Source: Cenarchaeum sp. SB0662_bin_33 (GTDB lineage Archaea; Thermoproteota; Nitrososphaeria; Nitrososphaerales; Nitrosopumilaceae). From it: DNA of 7,702 nucleotides. Below, piece by piece: positions 1 through 6,302 of the stretch. A program made the position numbers and the translations under genes. Each line of letters opens with the position of its first letter. Within the stretch, counting starts at the first letter, position 1. The notes under the pieces are model-generated. The model made no database searches, was not told where the DNA came from, and saw only the letters and a program-made list of their open reading frames with translations. Location: NCBI GenBank assembly GCA_009840065.1, contig VXON01000079.1, positions 1 through 7,702 of the forward strand, read 5' to 3'.

Positions 1-102
1 ACACATCATTATACTATCATGAATAAAGATCGCGCTATAAATGTTTCGATTTTTGTTGTAAAATGAGGTGTTTGATGGTTTGATTTTGACTGATCATATT
101 GT
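1..102. other. left-edge stretch without a convincing gene
   Basis: This AT-rich stretch has no reading frame I can defend. Plus frame 1 is open from position 1 to a TGA at 64-66, so it could be the last 21 codons of a gene lying to the left, but it is too short and compositionally plain to call. On the minus strand two ATG codons in a row (9-7 and 6-4) open a frame that leaves the window at once; a TATA-like element lies about 29 nt upstream of the first. Both possibilities depend on sequence outside the window. Confidence 0.4.
35..42 (-). promoter_or_regulatory. possible TATA box for a gene leaving the left edge
   Basis: The plus strand reads ctataaat, so the minus strand reads atttatag, a TATA-like element. 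Its centre is about 29 nt from a minus-strand ATG at 9-7, close to the 26-28 nt spacing of the other candidate promoters in this window. The gene itself is outside the window, and the element reads as TATA-like in both directions, so the orientation is a guess. Confidence 0.25.
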
Positions 103-142
103 GAAAAAAGCTTGGTTCATACGAAAAAAGCTTGGTTCATAC
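103..142. repeat. perfect 20-bp tandem direct repeat, two copies
   Basis: The unit gaaaaaagcttggttcatac occurs at 103-122 and is repeated without a mismatch and without a spacer at 123-142. It lies 65 bp beyond the stop codon of the minus-strand adenine deaminase gene. On that gene's strand each copy presents a run of six T. The identity of the copies points to a recent duplication by slippage. No third copy or partial flanking copy is visible, and there is no CRISPR-like spacing. Confidence 0.9.
104..129 (-). terminator. duplicated T6 tracts behind ade, probable terminator
   Basis: Read on the minus strand, downstream of the adenine deaminase stop, T6 tracts occur at 129-124 and again at 109-104, one in each copy of the 20-bp tandem repeat. 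Archaeal RNA polymerase terminates at oligo-T tracts, usually without a stable hairpin, and no strong hairpin is seen here. The role is inferred from position and composition. Confidence 0.45.
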
Positions 143-207
143 AAATTTTGATTGTTATATTCCAGTACACAATTTATTTATGCTCCCAATCATATGCCAC
201 ATCTATG

Positions 208-1950
208 CTAAACATGAGCCTCACTAAGAGGAATTATGGTAGGTATGATAGCACCATCTTTTACGTTTATCAATCCATTACTCTGTATTCGTATGCTTGG
301 TAGTGCCAAAAACGGCAAAAATAATGGTATTAGATGAGGCTCCCTGTGGGTACATCCCAATTCTTTGAATGACTGTTGTACCCTTACAAACTGTTCAGAT
401 ACGTCATCCATCTCCATCTCAGATATTATACCCGCTATGGGTAACGGCATATGCGCACGAATCTCCCCATGTATTACTGCGGTGGTGGCCCCGCGTGATT
501 TTATCACCTGGTTTATGGCCGTGGCCATATCCGCATCACTGTTTCCTATTGCGATTATATCATTATCATGAAATGTAGCGGTGGTGGCCATACCACCATG
601 CTTTGTACCAAAGTTTTCCAAAAACCCCAATGCCTTCTGTGTACCATCACGTTTTATGGCGGCCACCTTCCATACCGTATCGGTGGCACATACCTTCCCA
701 TCCTGTATTGGTAGTGTGGCTCTTCCCAATTTAGTAATAATTTCAGTCTGCAATAGTATGGTATTGACTGCTACTTCATCACCCTGGGCGGGGACTGCTA
801 AATCTGTATCAGATAACATATCCATCCCTACCGTCTCATAAAGCCACTGTGGCGCCTTGTTTGTCTGGTTATGATTGGTGGATATCTGGCCGCCTATAAT
901 GGTAGCACCTATGTCGAATGAGTCCATATCATTTAGAAGTATTATGTCTGCCAGTCGTCCAACCGATATACCACCTAGCATATGGTCCATTCTATAGTAC
1001 CGAAAGACATTAAGGCTTGCCATGGAGATGGCCTGTACCGGGTCCACACCCGCCCTTATGGCCTCCCGGACACAGTGGTCCATGTGACCAGCCTGCATGT
1101 CCGTAGGATTTAAGCCATCGGTACACAACATCAACCTGCTTGTGTCTATACGTCTGGATGAGATCTCTTTTAGTATGCCGTACAAGTCACGTCTTATTGA
1201 GCCCTCCCGCACCATGACGTACATGCCCATCCTTAACCGCTCTATGGTCTGGTCATAGTTGATGGGTTCATGACATGATGTTATCCCCGATGCAGCATAG
1301 ATTGCTAATTTTGTACCCGACATACCGGCTGTATGACCATTGATTATGCCGCCCATCTCTTGTATGGTTGCCATGTTTTGTATTGTATCAATGTCTTGTT
1401 TGATCACCTTAGTCCATGCAAATACCTCCCCCATTCCAAAGATGTCATCCCTATCCATCAGATTGCGGATCTGCTCTTGTGTCATGCTTTTTGCACTGCT
1501 TAGTTTGGGATCCACAGGTACCCCGCCGGGTATGCAGTTGAACACTCTAGCCTGGACCATACTGCATGCATCGGCAAACCAGACAAGTCCATCATATCCG
1601 CACACGCTAGTTATATCTACCGGATCTGAGAATAGTGTAGTAGTGCCGTGTGATATGGCATGTCTGGCCACATGGTGTGGTAGTATAAATTGGTCTATAT
1701 GGGTGTGCGGGTCTGCAAGACCAGGAGCCACATACCTGTTTTTGGCATCAATTATACGTGTATCCTTCCCCGTCATTTGCGCCGCATCCGGACCCACATA
1801 TGATACATATGACTTGTAGATTGCAATATCCGTGTCCGGTATTATCTCTCCGGTATACACGGACACCAGCGAGCAGTTCTTTATTACAACATGAGACGCT
1901 CTCTCTCCAGATAATGCCTGGACTAACTCTGTAATTTCAGTTTGTTCCAC
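208..1950 (-). CDS. ade: adenine deaminase family amidohydrolase
   Basis: The 580-residue product matches the adenine deaminase family, which converts adenine to hypoxanthine and ammonia in purine salvage in the cytosol, and its length is typical. In order: a short composite-domain segment ending in PGLAD (76-80); metal-binding H82 and H84 in PHTHID; E175 in GEVFAW; H206 in INGHTAG; H227 in SCHEP; D278 in CTDG; the GGISVGRLADIIL segment (326-338); and a C-terminal domain with PLPIAG (502-507) and FLALPSI (547-553). Several motifs depart from common bacterial forms: TDG rather than TDD, and HDND (461-464) where HDSHN is usual. Family membership is firm; substrate specificity is inferred. The start codon is GTG at 1950-1948, chosen because the N-terminus then aligns with the family; no Shine-Dalgarno is seen. 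It lies 34 bp behind pyrE with a T7 tract between them, so co-transcription is uncertain. Confidence 0.88.
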   Translation of the reverse strand: MEQTEITELVQALSGERASHVVIKNCSLVSVYTGEIIPDTDIAIYKSYVSYVGPDAAQMTGKDTRIIDAKNRYVAPGLADPHTHIDQFILPHHVARHAISHGTTTLFSDPVDITSVCGYDGLVWFADACSMVQARVFNCIPGGVPVDPKLSSAKSMTQEQIRNLMDRDDIFGMGEVFAWTKVIKQDIDTIQNMATIQEMGGIINGHTAGMSGTKLAIYAASGITSCHEPINYDQTIERLRMGMYVMVREGSIRRDLYGILKEISSRRIDTSRLMLCTDGLNPTDMQAGHMDHCVREAIRAGVDPVQAISMASLNVFRYYRMDHMLGGISVGRLADIILLNDMDSFDIGATIIGGQISTNHNQTNKAPQWLYETVGMDMLSDTDLAVPAQGDEVAVNTILLQTEIITKLGRATLPIQDGKVCATDTVWKVAAIKRDGTQKALGFLENFGTKHGGMATTATFHDNDIIAIGNSDADMATAINQVIKSRGATTAVIHGEIRAHMPLPIAGIISEMEMDDVSEQFVRVQQSFKELGCTHREPHLIPLFLPFLALPSIRIQSNGLINVKDGAIIPTIIPLSEAHV

Positions 1951-1973
1951 TATATACCGCTAAATAATATGAT

Positions 1974-1980
1974 AAAAAAA
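1974..1980 (-). terminator. T7 tract between pyrE and ade
   Basis: Seven A on the plus strand give T7 on the minus strand, starting 4 nt after the pyrE stop. This is a plausible archaeal oligo-T terminator or attenuator of the pyrE transcript. The same AT-rich stretch is centred about 27 nt before the GTG start of ade, so it might also act as a TATA-like promoter element for ade. Neither role can be proved from sequence alone. Confidence 0.35.
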
Positions 1981-1984
1981 TCTA

Positions 1985-2560
1985 TCACTTAAAGTCACTG
2001 TGAGAAAATATGTGCTGAAAGCTACCTTCTTTTTCCAATAAAATTCGGTGCTCTGCATCTCCGCGAAACAGGACGCAGACGGCGCCAACATAATCTATAT
2101 TCTGGTTTTTGATTGCATGTATAGCCTGAAGAGACGAACCACCACTTGTAATTACATCATCCATTATAATGACCGGGGGCTTTGGTCTGCCCTCTATTGT
2201 GCTGCCTGTCCCATGACCCTTGCTAGCCTTGCGCACATAAAACCACTCCAAAGGTGGAGTATTATTCTGTGCAAGAGTCATACAGGATACGGCTACAGAT
2301 AGTGGAATCGCTCCTGATTCTAATCCACCCACTGATGCAGCTCCTGTTTTTTGAATCATTTTTAAGAGCCCGGCAGCGGCTAACGCAAGCCCATCCAAAC
2401 CTAAATTTTTCATATTAAAGTAGTCGGAACTTGTCACGCCCGAGGCCAGCTTGAATGGTTTGTCTGATTTTATCCATACTCTCTCTTTTATTATATTGTA
2501 AAGAGTATTTTTTACATCAATAAAGTCTGTTGATTCTAAGTCATCAATAAATAGATTCAT
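1985..2560 (-). CDS. pyrE: orotate phosphoribosyltransferase
   Basis: The 191-residue product belongs to the type I phosphoribosyltransferases and is most like PyrE, which joins orotate to PRPP to give OMP in pyrimidine synthesis. Visible motifs are FKLASG (36-41) at the orotate/PRPP pocket, VGGLESGAIPL (77-87), the mobile catalytic loop VRKASKGHGTG (109-119) with K111, K114 and H116, and the PRPP-binding loop VIIMDDVITSGGSS (130-143) with the paired aspartates 134-135. Length is normal for a stand-alone archaeal PyrE without a fused decarboxylase. The start at 2560 is well supported by a perfect GGAGGT ten bases upstream. It follows the small membrane-protein gene by 20 bp and precedes ade by 34 bp on the same strand, so a nucleotide-metabolism transcription unit is likely. 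Another phosphoribosyltransferase specificity cannot be fully excluded, but the catalytic loop favours orotate. Confidence 0.9.
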   Translation of the reverse strand: MNLFIDDLESTDFIDVKNTLYNIIKERVWIKSDKPFKLASGVTSSDYFNMKNLGLDGLALAAAGLLKMIQKTGAASVGGLESGAIPLSVAVSCMTLAQNNTPPLEWFYVRKASKGHGTGSTIEGRPKPPVIIMDDVITSGGSSLQAIHAIKNQNIDYVGAVCVLFRGDAEHRILLEKEGSFQHIFSHSDFK

Positions 2561-2570
2561 AGTATATTAT

Positions 2571-2576
2571 ACCTCC
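2571..2576 (-). promoter_or_regulatory. strong Shine-Dalgarno of pyrE
   Basis: The minus strand reads GGAGGT ten nucleotides before the pyrE ATG. It is the clearest ribosome-binding site in the window and fixes the pyrE start. Most other genes here lack one, in line with leaderless or overlap-coupled translation, so its presence suggests that pyrE is an internal gene of a longer transcript. Confidence 0.8.
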
Positions 2577-2580
2577 ACTT

Positions 2581-2775
2581 TTATTCACGTTTTTTGTATC
2601 GGTCTGTTTCTATTAAAACATATGCGGGATTACTTCTGTTGTGCCGACATGTGATTTTATGTATTATAATTATGTAGGCAACTAGGCCCCCTACAGAGGC
2701 AGGAATAAAAAATACTCCAAGTTTTATACAACAGCAGGTTTGGTTATTTGATAATATTCCGATGGCAAAATGCAT
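2581..2775 (-). CDS. small one-pass membrane protein, unknown function
   Basis: I do not recognise a named family. The 64-residue product has a short N-terminus with a CCC triplet (14-16), one hydrophobic segment at about residues 19-39 (LGVFFIPASVGGLVAYIIII), and a basic, polar C-terminal tail (about 40-64) with HNRSN and ending in KKRE. This arrangement suggests a membrane anchor with a basic cytosolic tail. Support for a real gene: it sits 20 bp before pyrE on the same strand, its ATG is 28 nt from the centre of a TATA-like box, which suits a leaderless mRNA, and the strong Shine-Dalgarno of pyrE implies a gene upstream in the same transcript. Against it: short length, high AT content and no family match. 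The ATG at 2775 is the only methionine in the frame. Confidence 0.55.
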   Translation of the reverse strand: MHFAIGILSNNQTCCCIKLGVFFIPASVGGLVAYIIIIHKITCRHNRSNPAYVLIETDRYKKRE

Positions 2776-2797
2776 ATGTCACATAATTTGCGCCTAT

Positions 2798-2808
2798 GCT
2801 TAAATTAC
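2798..2808. promoter_or_regulatory. shared TATA-like box of a divergent promoter
   Basis: The plus strand reads gcttaaattac here. TTAAATT is close to symmetric, giving AATTTAA on the other strand. Its centre near 2803 is 27 nt from the L44e start at 2830 and 28 nt from the start of the divergent small membrane protein at 2775. Archaeal TATA boxes lie about 26-27 nt before the transcription start, so both transcripts would begin at or next to their start codons. It is the only convincing TATA-like element in the 54-bp gap. Confidence 0.55.
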
Positions 2809-2829
2809 TCTCTTGTGTCATTGTGTATT

Positions 2830-3111
2830 ATGAACATACCAAAGACGATTCGCCGCTACTGTCCCAAATGCGACACACATACGGAACAAAAGATATCTAT
2901 CTATAAGGCGGGAAAGAGGCGTGGGTCTGCGCGAGGGGAGCGCCGCCACGCCGAACGCAAACATGGATATGGTGGACAAAAGTTTCCAAAGTTGGCAAAG
3001 CCTGCCAAGGTAACCAAAAAAGTTACTCCACTACTTACTTGTTCCATATGTAAAAAGAAGTTCAACAAGTATGGTATTCGTATTAAAAAGTTCGAGTTGG
3101 TGGCGGCATGA
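2830..3111 (+). CDS. rpl44e: 50S ribosomal protein L44e
   Basis: This 93-residue protein is the archaeal/eukaryotic large-subunit protein L44e (eL42), a basic zinc-binding protein near the tRNA E site. The zinc ligands are two CxxC pairs, C11/C14 in CPKC and C71/C74 in CSIC. Between them lies the very basic segment KAGKRRGSARGERRHAERK (26-44) and the GYGGQKFPK motif (46-54) typical of the family. Length is normal. The frame is open 20 codons further upstream, but the start at 2830 is chosen because MNIPK is the family N-terminus and a TATA-like box lies 27 nt before it, implying a leaderless mRNA. Its TGA stop overlaps the ATG of rps27e as ATGA, so the two are translationally coupled. Confidence 0.96.
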   Translation: MNIPKTIRRYCPKCDTHTEQKISIYKAGKRRGSARGERRHAERKHGYGGQKFPKLAKPAKVTKKVTPLLTCSICKKKFNKYGIRIKKFELVAA

Positions 3112-3305
3112 AGAAGGATCATCAGCTCATTCCAGAGCCATCCAGTAAATTTCAAAAGGTATCGTGTCAGGAATGCCAAGAAGTACAGGTGGTATACTCA
3201 CACGCCACCATGCCGGTGATATGTAACTTTTGTGGCAACGCACTAACAAAATCTACCGGCTCCAAGACCATTGTATTCGGCCAGATTGTAGGTAGCGCCG
3301 AATAA
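3108..3305 (+). CDS. rps27e: 30S ribosomal protein S27e
   Basis: The 65-residue product is the archaeal small-subunit protein S27e (eS27). It has one zinc ribbon with C20, C23, C39 and C42 (CQEC and CNFC, 15 residues apart), the usual beta-strand pattern around them and a short C-terminus. The start overlaps the L44e stop as ATGA, a common pairing in archaea. No clear Shine-Dalgarno is present, so translation probably depends on coupling. The last 63 bp (20 codons and the stop) are shared, on the opposite strand, with the 3' end of cobY. There is no obvious T-tract directly after the stop, so its transcript probably ends inside cobY antisense sequence. Confidence 0.95.
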   Translation: MKKDHQLIPEPSSKFQKVSCQECQEVQVVYSHATMPVICNFCGNALTKSTGSKTIVFGQIVGSAE

Positions 3306-3857
3306 CATCCAATCTCTTGGTGTATTAAGGTTGGCGGCTATACGCATATCATTAATTATTATATTATTTGTGGGCGCGATGAGACGGTATCTTGGATCCA
3401 CCATTGATACTCCGGTATACCTGCACAGTATGCCGTCATGTGTCATGGTAATGCCCGGCGAGAGGCGTAGTGTGGCTGCATACTTTTCTGTAATCAATAT
3501 CTCCGTCCAATACTCCTTATCGTACAGTCTTACAATACATGATATTATGTCCGCATCCACGCATGGTAAGTCTGCGGGTACTATTATGGTAGGGTGCGAC
3601 AGATGGTTAAGTGCATAGGACAAATCCACAGAGTACCCTTTACCTTTGGTCTCTATCAGGTTTATATCGCATCTATCCAATATGCGATGTACTTTTGGGG
3701 AAGACCCGCTGACCGCCGCATATATGTTGCTTATATGAGGAGATCTCATCAGGGCATCAACGGCGCAGAGTACAATGGGCCTGTTGTATGGTACGGAGAG
3801 TTTTTCCAGGTTGTTTGTTCGTCTGCTGCCTCCGCCAGCCATTATTAAGCCGATCAT
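3243..3857 (-). CDS. cobY: adenosylcobinamide-phosphate guanylyltransferase
   Basis: The 204-residue product resembles CobY, the archaeal enzyme that uses GTP to turn adenosylcobinamide-phosphate into adenosylcobinamide-GDP, replacing bacterial CobU. It has the nucleotidyltransferase N-terminus MIGLIMAGGGSRR (1-13) with EK at 18-19, a metal-site-like PADLPCVD (94-101), and a late LNTPRDW (177-183) matching the closing NTPxD motif of the family. The frame is open 124 codons further upstream, but that part is a shadow of cobS. The start at 3857 is supported by the G-loop beginning immediately and by an ATGA overlap with the cobS stop. Residues 185-204 lie antisense to the end of rps27e; they follow the conserved motif and look like an unconserved tail. 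It is the last gene of the B12 cluster. CobY is preferred over other nucleotidyltransferases because of this context. Confidence 0.85.
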   Translation of the reverse strand: MIGLIMAGGGSRRTNNLEKLSVPYNRPIVLCAVDALMRSPHISNIYAAVSGSSPKVHRILDRCDINLIETKGKGYSVDLSYALNHLSHPTIIVPADLPCVDADIISCIVRLYDKEYWTEILITEKYAATLRLSPGITMTHDGILCRYTGVSMVDPRYRLIAPTNNIIINDMRIAANLNTPRDWMLFGATYNLAEYNGLGAGRFC

Positions 3858-4564
3858 ATGGAGACAACCACTGCGATGGATGCTGCCCTGCTTAGTTCGT
3901 TTATGGCGCCAAATATGTCGCCGGTCATGCCGCCGGTGGTACGGTTTGCTATGTATAATATTGTAGTGGAGACCAGTATGCCTGCCAGTATGGGCCAGAC
4001 CATATGGGGCGCAAATAGTACGGGTACGGCCCACCATGCGGTTGCCACCACCAATCGTTTTTTGTTCATGTAGGCGCAAAATATGGCTCCGGAGCCTTCT
4101 ACGGCCGGCCTCCCCAGATATGATGCTACAATCATGGAATATTTGGCTGCCACTTCGGATACAACTATAGCCACGAGTATCTCCATGCCGCTGACCTGTG
4201 ATGCCGCTGCCAAAAAGCAGACCACACATAGTATCACTGCGGTTATGCCTCCTGTACCCACCATTTTGTCCCGCATCACAAGCAATCTCCTTTTGGAGTC
4301 TCCCCTTCCCATCAAACCATCAGCAAAGTCGGCTAAACCATCCGTGTGATGCAGGCCGGTCATTATAGAGAGTGTGGCTAGGGCCGCAACTGCCGCCAAA
4401 AGAGGTTCTACAAATAATGATGCTATCCATCCCACGCCCCCACCCACTATTCCCAGTAACAGCCCGACCACTGGAAACCAGTGCTGTGATAATGATGCCT
4501 TCTTTAGACTGCGATACCTGACGGGTATTATAGTCAGAAATGAGACTGCATCTACAAGACCCAT
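3854..4564 (-). CDS. cobS: adenosylcobinamide-GDP ribazoletransferase (cobalamin synthase)
   Basis: This 236-residue integral membrane protein is CobS, which joins adenosylcobinamide-GDP to alpha-ribazole (phosphate) to complete the nucleotide loop of cobalamin. The signature HHTDGLADFADGLMG is at about residues 72-86 and RDKMVGTGG follows at about 98-106. A second conserved site, GGMTGDIFGAINE, is at about 211-223. Several hydrophobic segments (about 31-68, 108-120, 129-147, 173-205) agree with a polytopic protein. A GTG two codons upstream (4570) also opens the frame, but ATG at 4564 is preferred because a Shine-Dalgarno-like AGGTG ends six bases before it. The start overlaps the end of cbiB by 13 bp, and the stop overlaps the cobY start as ATGA. 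Confidence 0.92.
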   Translation of the reverse strand: MGLVDAVSFLTIIPVRYRSLKKASLSQHWFPVVGLLLGIVGGGVGWIASLFVEPLLAAVAALATLSIMTGLHHTDGLADFADGLMGRGDSKRRLLVMRDKMVGTGGITAVILCVVCFLAAASQVSGMEILVAIVVSEVAAKYSMIVASYLGRPAVEGSGAIFCAYMNKKRLVVATAWWAVPVLFAPHMVWPILAGILVSTTILYIANRTTGGMTGDIFGAINELSRAASIAVVVSI

Positions 4565-5499
4565 GGCCACACCTGGGACATTACATATGCCATACTACAT
4601 ACTATACCTCCAAAGATATACGAGGTACACTTCATTATACGAATGGCATCCTTGATATCTTTTGCACAAGCCTCCCTGCCCGTACCTAGTGTATACTGAC
4701 CTGGTTTCTCCAGGGTTATGTTCAAAGCGCCCGCCATGGCAGACATTGTATACCCAGAGTTTAGACTCGCGGGCTTTTTGCAGTCCCTACATATTGCATG
4801 GTATGCGCCCCTGTAATCATATTGTAGTATGAGGGCCGATAAGACCATCACATATGCCGTTATGCGTGCCGGAACCCATCCCAGTATGGTATCACAGTTG
4901 GCACCAAACCACCCCACCTTCCCAAACATCTCTGAGTGGTATCCTGCCATGGAGTCTATTGTGCTTACAGTTCTAGACACGAGGGCCCCCAGTACGCCAA
5001 AGAGGCCCATGTAGAATAGTGGCGAGGTTGTACCATCAGTCGTATTCTCGGCCACGCTCTCTATGGTACCGGAACATATCTGGCTGGTGGAAAGATTGAT
5101 GGTATTTCGCTTTACTATGCATGCCAGAGCGACTCTGGCACGCATATCATCTGACATGATATGATCATGTACTGTATTGGCGTGTCTCTCCATATTCTGT
5201 ATCGAGATGGTACTTTTGAGTATCAGTATGGATACTATAATGTATAGAAGGGGAATGAGTAGTTCGGTGACATACAACAGTATGGCTGCCGCGGTCACCA
5301 CTGCGCCACACGATGTTATGACTACAAGTACACCCCAGTACTTTTCCCGTCTAAATGGTATCATTATAGCTATCATTCTACCGGCCCAGGCAGTTGGATG
5401 ATATCTGTTGGGGGGGTCGCCCAGTATTATATCCAACAGTATTGCCCCCATTATTATGCCGCAAGGGATGGTCCATATGGCATCCGGTGGGATTATCAT
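4552..5499 (-). CDS. cbiB: adenosylcobinamide-phosphate synthase, membrane protein
   Basis: The 315-residue product is CbiB (called CobD in the aerobic pathway), a membrane enzyme that attaches (R)-1-amino-2-propanol phosphate to adenosylcobyric acid. Visible family motifs, numbered from this start: LGDPPNRYHPTAWAGRMI (26-43), ESVAENTTDGTTSPLFY (147-163), STIDSMAGYHSEMFGKVGWF (179-198), GWVPARITAY (207-216) and SLNSGYTMSAMAGALNITL (245-263). The usual LDD before the IPAR motif reads CDT here, a small departure. Hydrophobic stretches near 10-26, 57-96, 164-175 and 214-225 fit several membrane spans. An ATG four codons upstream (5511) is possible, but 5499 gives a 4-bp ATGA overlap with the cbiP stop, the arrangement seen at other junctions in this cluster. 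Confidence 0.92.
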   Translation of the reverse strand: MIIPPDAIWTIPCGIIMGAILLDIILGDPPNRYHPTAWAGRMIAIMIPFRREKYWGVLVVITSCGAVVTAAAILLYVTELLIPLLYIIVSILILKSTISIQNMERHANTVHDHIMSDDMRARVALACIVKRNTINLSTSQICSGTIESVAENTTDGTTSPLFYMGLFGVLGALVSRTVSTIDSMAGYHSEMFGKVGWFGANCDTILGWVPARITAYVMVLSALILQYDYRGAYHAICRDCKKPASLNSGYTMSAMAGALNITLEKPGQYTLGTGREACAKDIKDAIRIMKCTSYIFGGIVCSMAYVMSQVWPWVL

Positions 5500-6302
5500 G
5501 ATGATATACAATCCAGAATGTGCTGCACATTGATATTCTCTTTGACTATATCCGAGATGGATGCAATGGCCTGCTCCGTAGGTATTGTGGTGTTGTGGTA
5601 ATCCAGAGAGTCTTCCGGGGGCAATTGTACGTCCGTATACGGTATTACTCCTATTGTGTCTATATTGGTGACTCTCCTAACGTGTTGTATGCCAGTATAT
5701 AGTATGCTGGCATCTCCCCGAAATTTGTTTATTACAAAGCCTTCAACCCTTTGGGAGTGTTCTCTTGGGAGTAGGGATATTGTACCCACCATCTGGGCAA
5801 AGCACCCTCCCCTCTCTATATCCGCGGTTATAATAACGGATGCGTCGGCCATCTTGGCCATCATCATATTTGCCATGTCGAATGGTATATTGATCTCGGC
5901 CGGCGAGCCGGCGCCCTCTAATATTACAACGTCATGGTTCTGCCGGAGATTACTCAGGGCAGTGGCGGCCGCCCGGATGCCTTCGTTCTCTGCATACTTG
6001 TAGTATGTCCAGGTGTCCATTGTACCCCGGCTCCGGCCCATCTCAAATACCTCACTTGATGTTTCATTGTATGGAACTAGTAGTATGGGATTAATCTCGG
6101 GTGTCACCTCACAGCGCGCCGCCTGTGCCTGTGTGGCCTGGGCCCGGGATATCTTTAATTTGTCATGTGTAAAGGAGGACATGTTCTGCGACTTGAAGGG
6201 CACCACATCATATTTCATGTCCGATAGTATACGGCAGAGTGCCGTCACAAGGGTACTCTTGCCCGCCCCCGACATGGTTCCCTGTATCATTATACATGGC
6301 AT
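5496..6302 (-). CDS. cbiP: cobyric acid synthase, amidoligase domain only
   Basis: The product resembles the N-terminal domain of cobyric acid synthase (CbiP/CobQ), which amidates four side chains (b, d, e, g) of the adenosylated corrin diamide using ATP. Motifs: P-loop GTMSGAGKST (8-17), FKSQNMSSF (36-44), EGAGSPAEINI (129-139), ADIERGGCFAQ (160-170), INKFRGD (191-197), GVIPY (218-222) and LPPEDSL (227-233). It ends at 268 residues, whereas the usual protein is about 480-500 residues with a C-terminal glutamine amidotransferase domain. That domain is absent, and cbiB begins at the stop codon. EGAGSPAEINI and INKFRGD favour CbiP over CbiA or dethiobiotin synthetase. ATG at 6302 overlaps the preceding gene by 13 bp; ATG at 6290 (MIQGT) would give a TAATG junction and is equally plausible. 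Confidence 0.88.
   Translation of the reverse strand: MPCIMIQGTMSGAGKSTLVTALCRILSDMKYDVVPFKSQNMSSFTHDKLKISRAQATQAQAARCEVTPEINPILLVPYNETSSEVFEMGRSRGTMDTWTYYKYAENEGIRAAATALSNLRQNHDVVILEGAGSPAEINIPFDMANMMMAKMADASVIITADIERGGCFAQMVGTISLLPREHSQRVEGFVINKFRGDASILYTGIQHVRRVTNIDTIGVIPYTDVQLPPEDSLDYHNTTIPTEQAIASISDIVKENINVQHILDCISS

Noticed and set aside
103..142. CRISPR array or attachment site at the tandem repeat
   Set aside because: The two units adjoin with no spacer, there are only two, and no integrase or cas gene is nearby.
112..303. 63-codon plus-strand frame through the tandem repeat
   Set aside because: It crosses the repeat and runs into ade antisense; the composition (Tyr/Ser/Ile-rich) looks like translated AT-rich DNA.
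1340..1819. 159-codon plus-strand open frame
   Set aside because: It lies fully antisense within ade, whose motifs are clear; the product is Cys/Ser/Met-rich with no recognisable domain, as expected of a shadow frame.
2770..2829. Longer L44e starting at ATG 2770
   Set aside because: The extra 20 residues do not resemble the family, and the promoter-like box would fall inside the coding region; MNIPK at 2830 matches the family N-terminus.
3858..4229. Upstream extension of the cobY frame by 124 codons
   Set aside because: It lies inside cobS in another frame, and its product (Arg/His-rich) resembles nothing; the CobY family N-terminus MIGLIMAGG starts at 3857.
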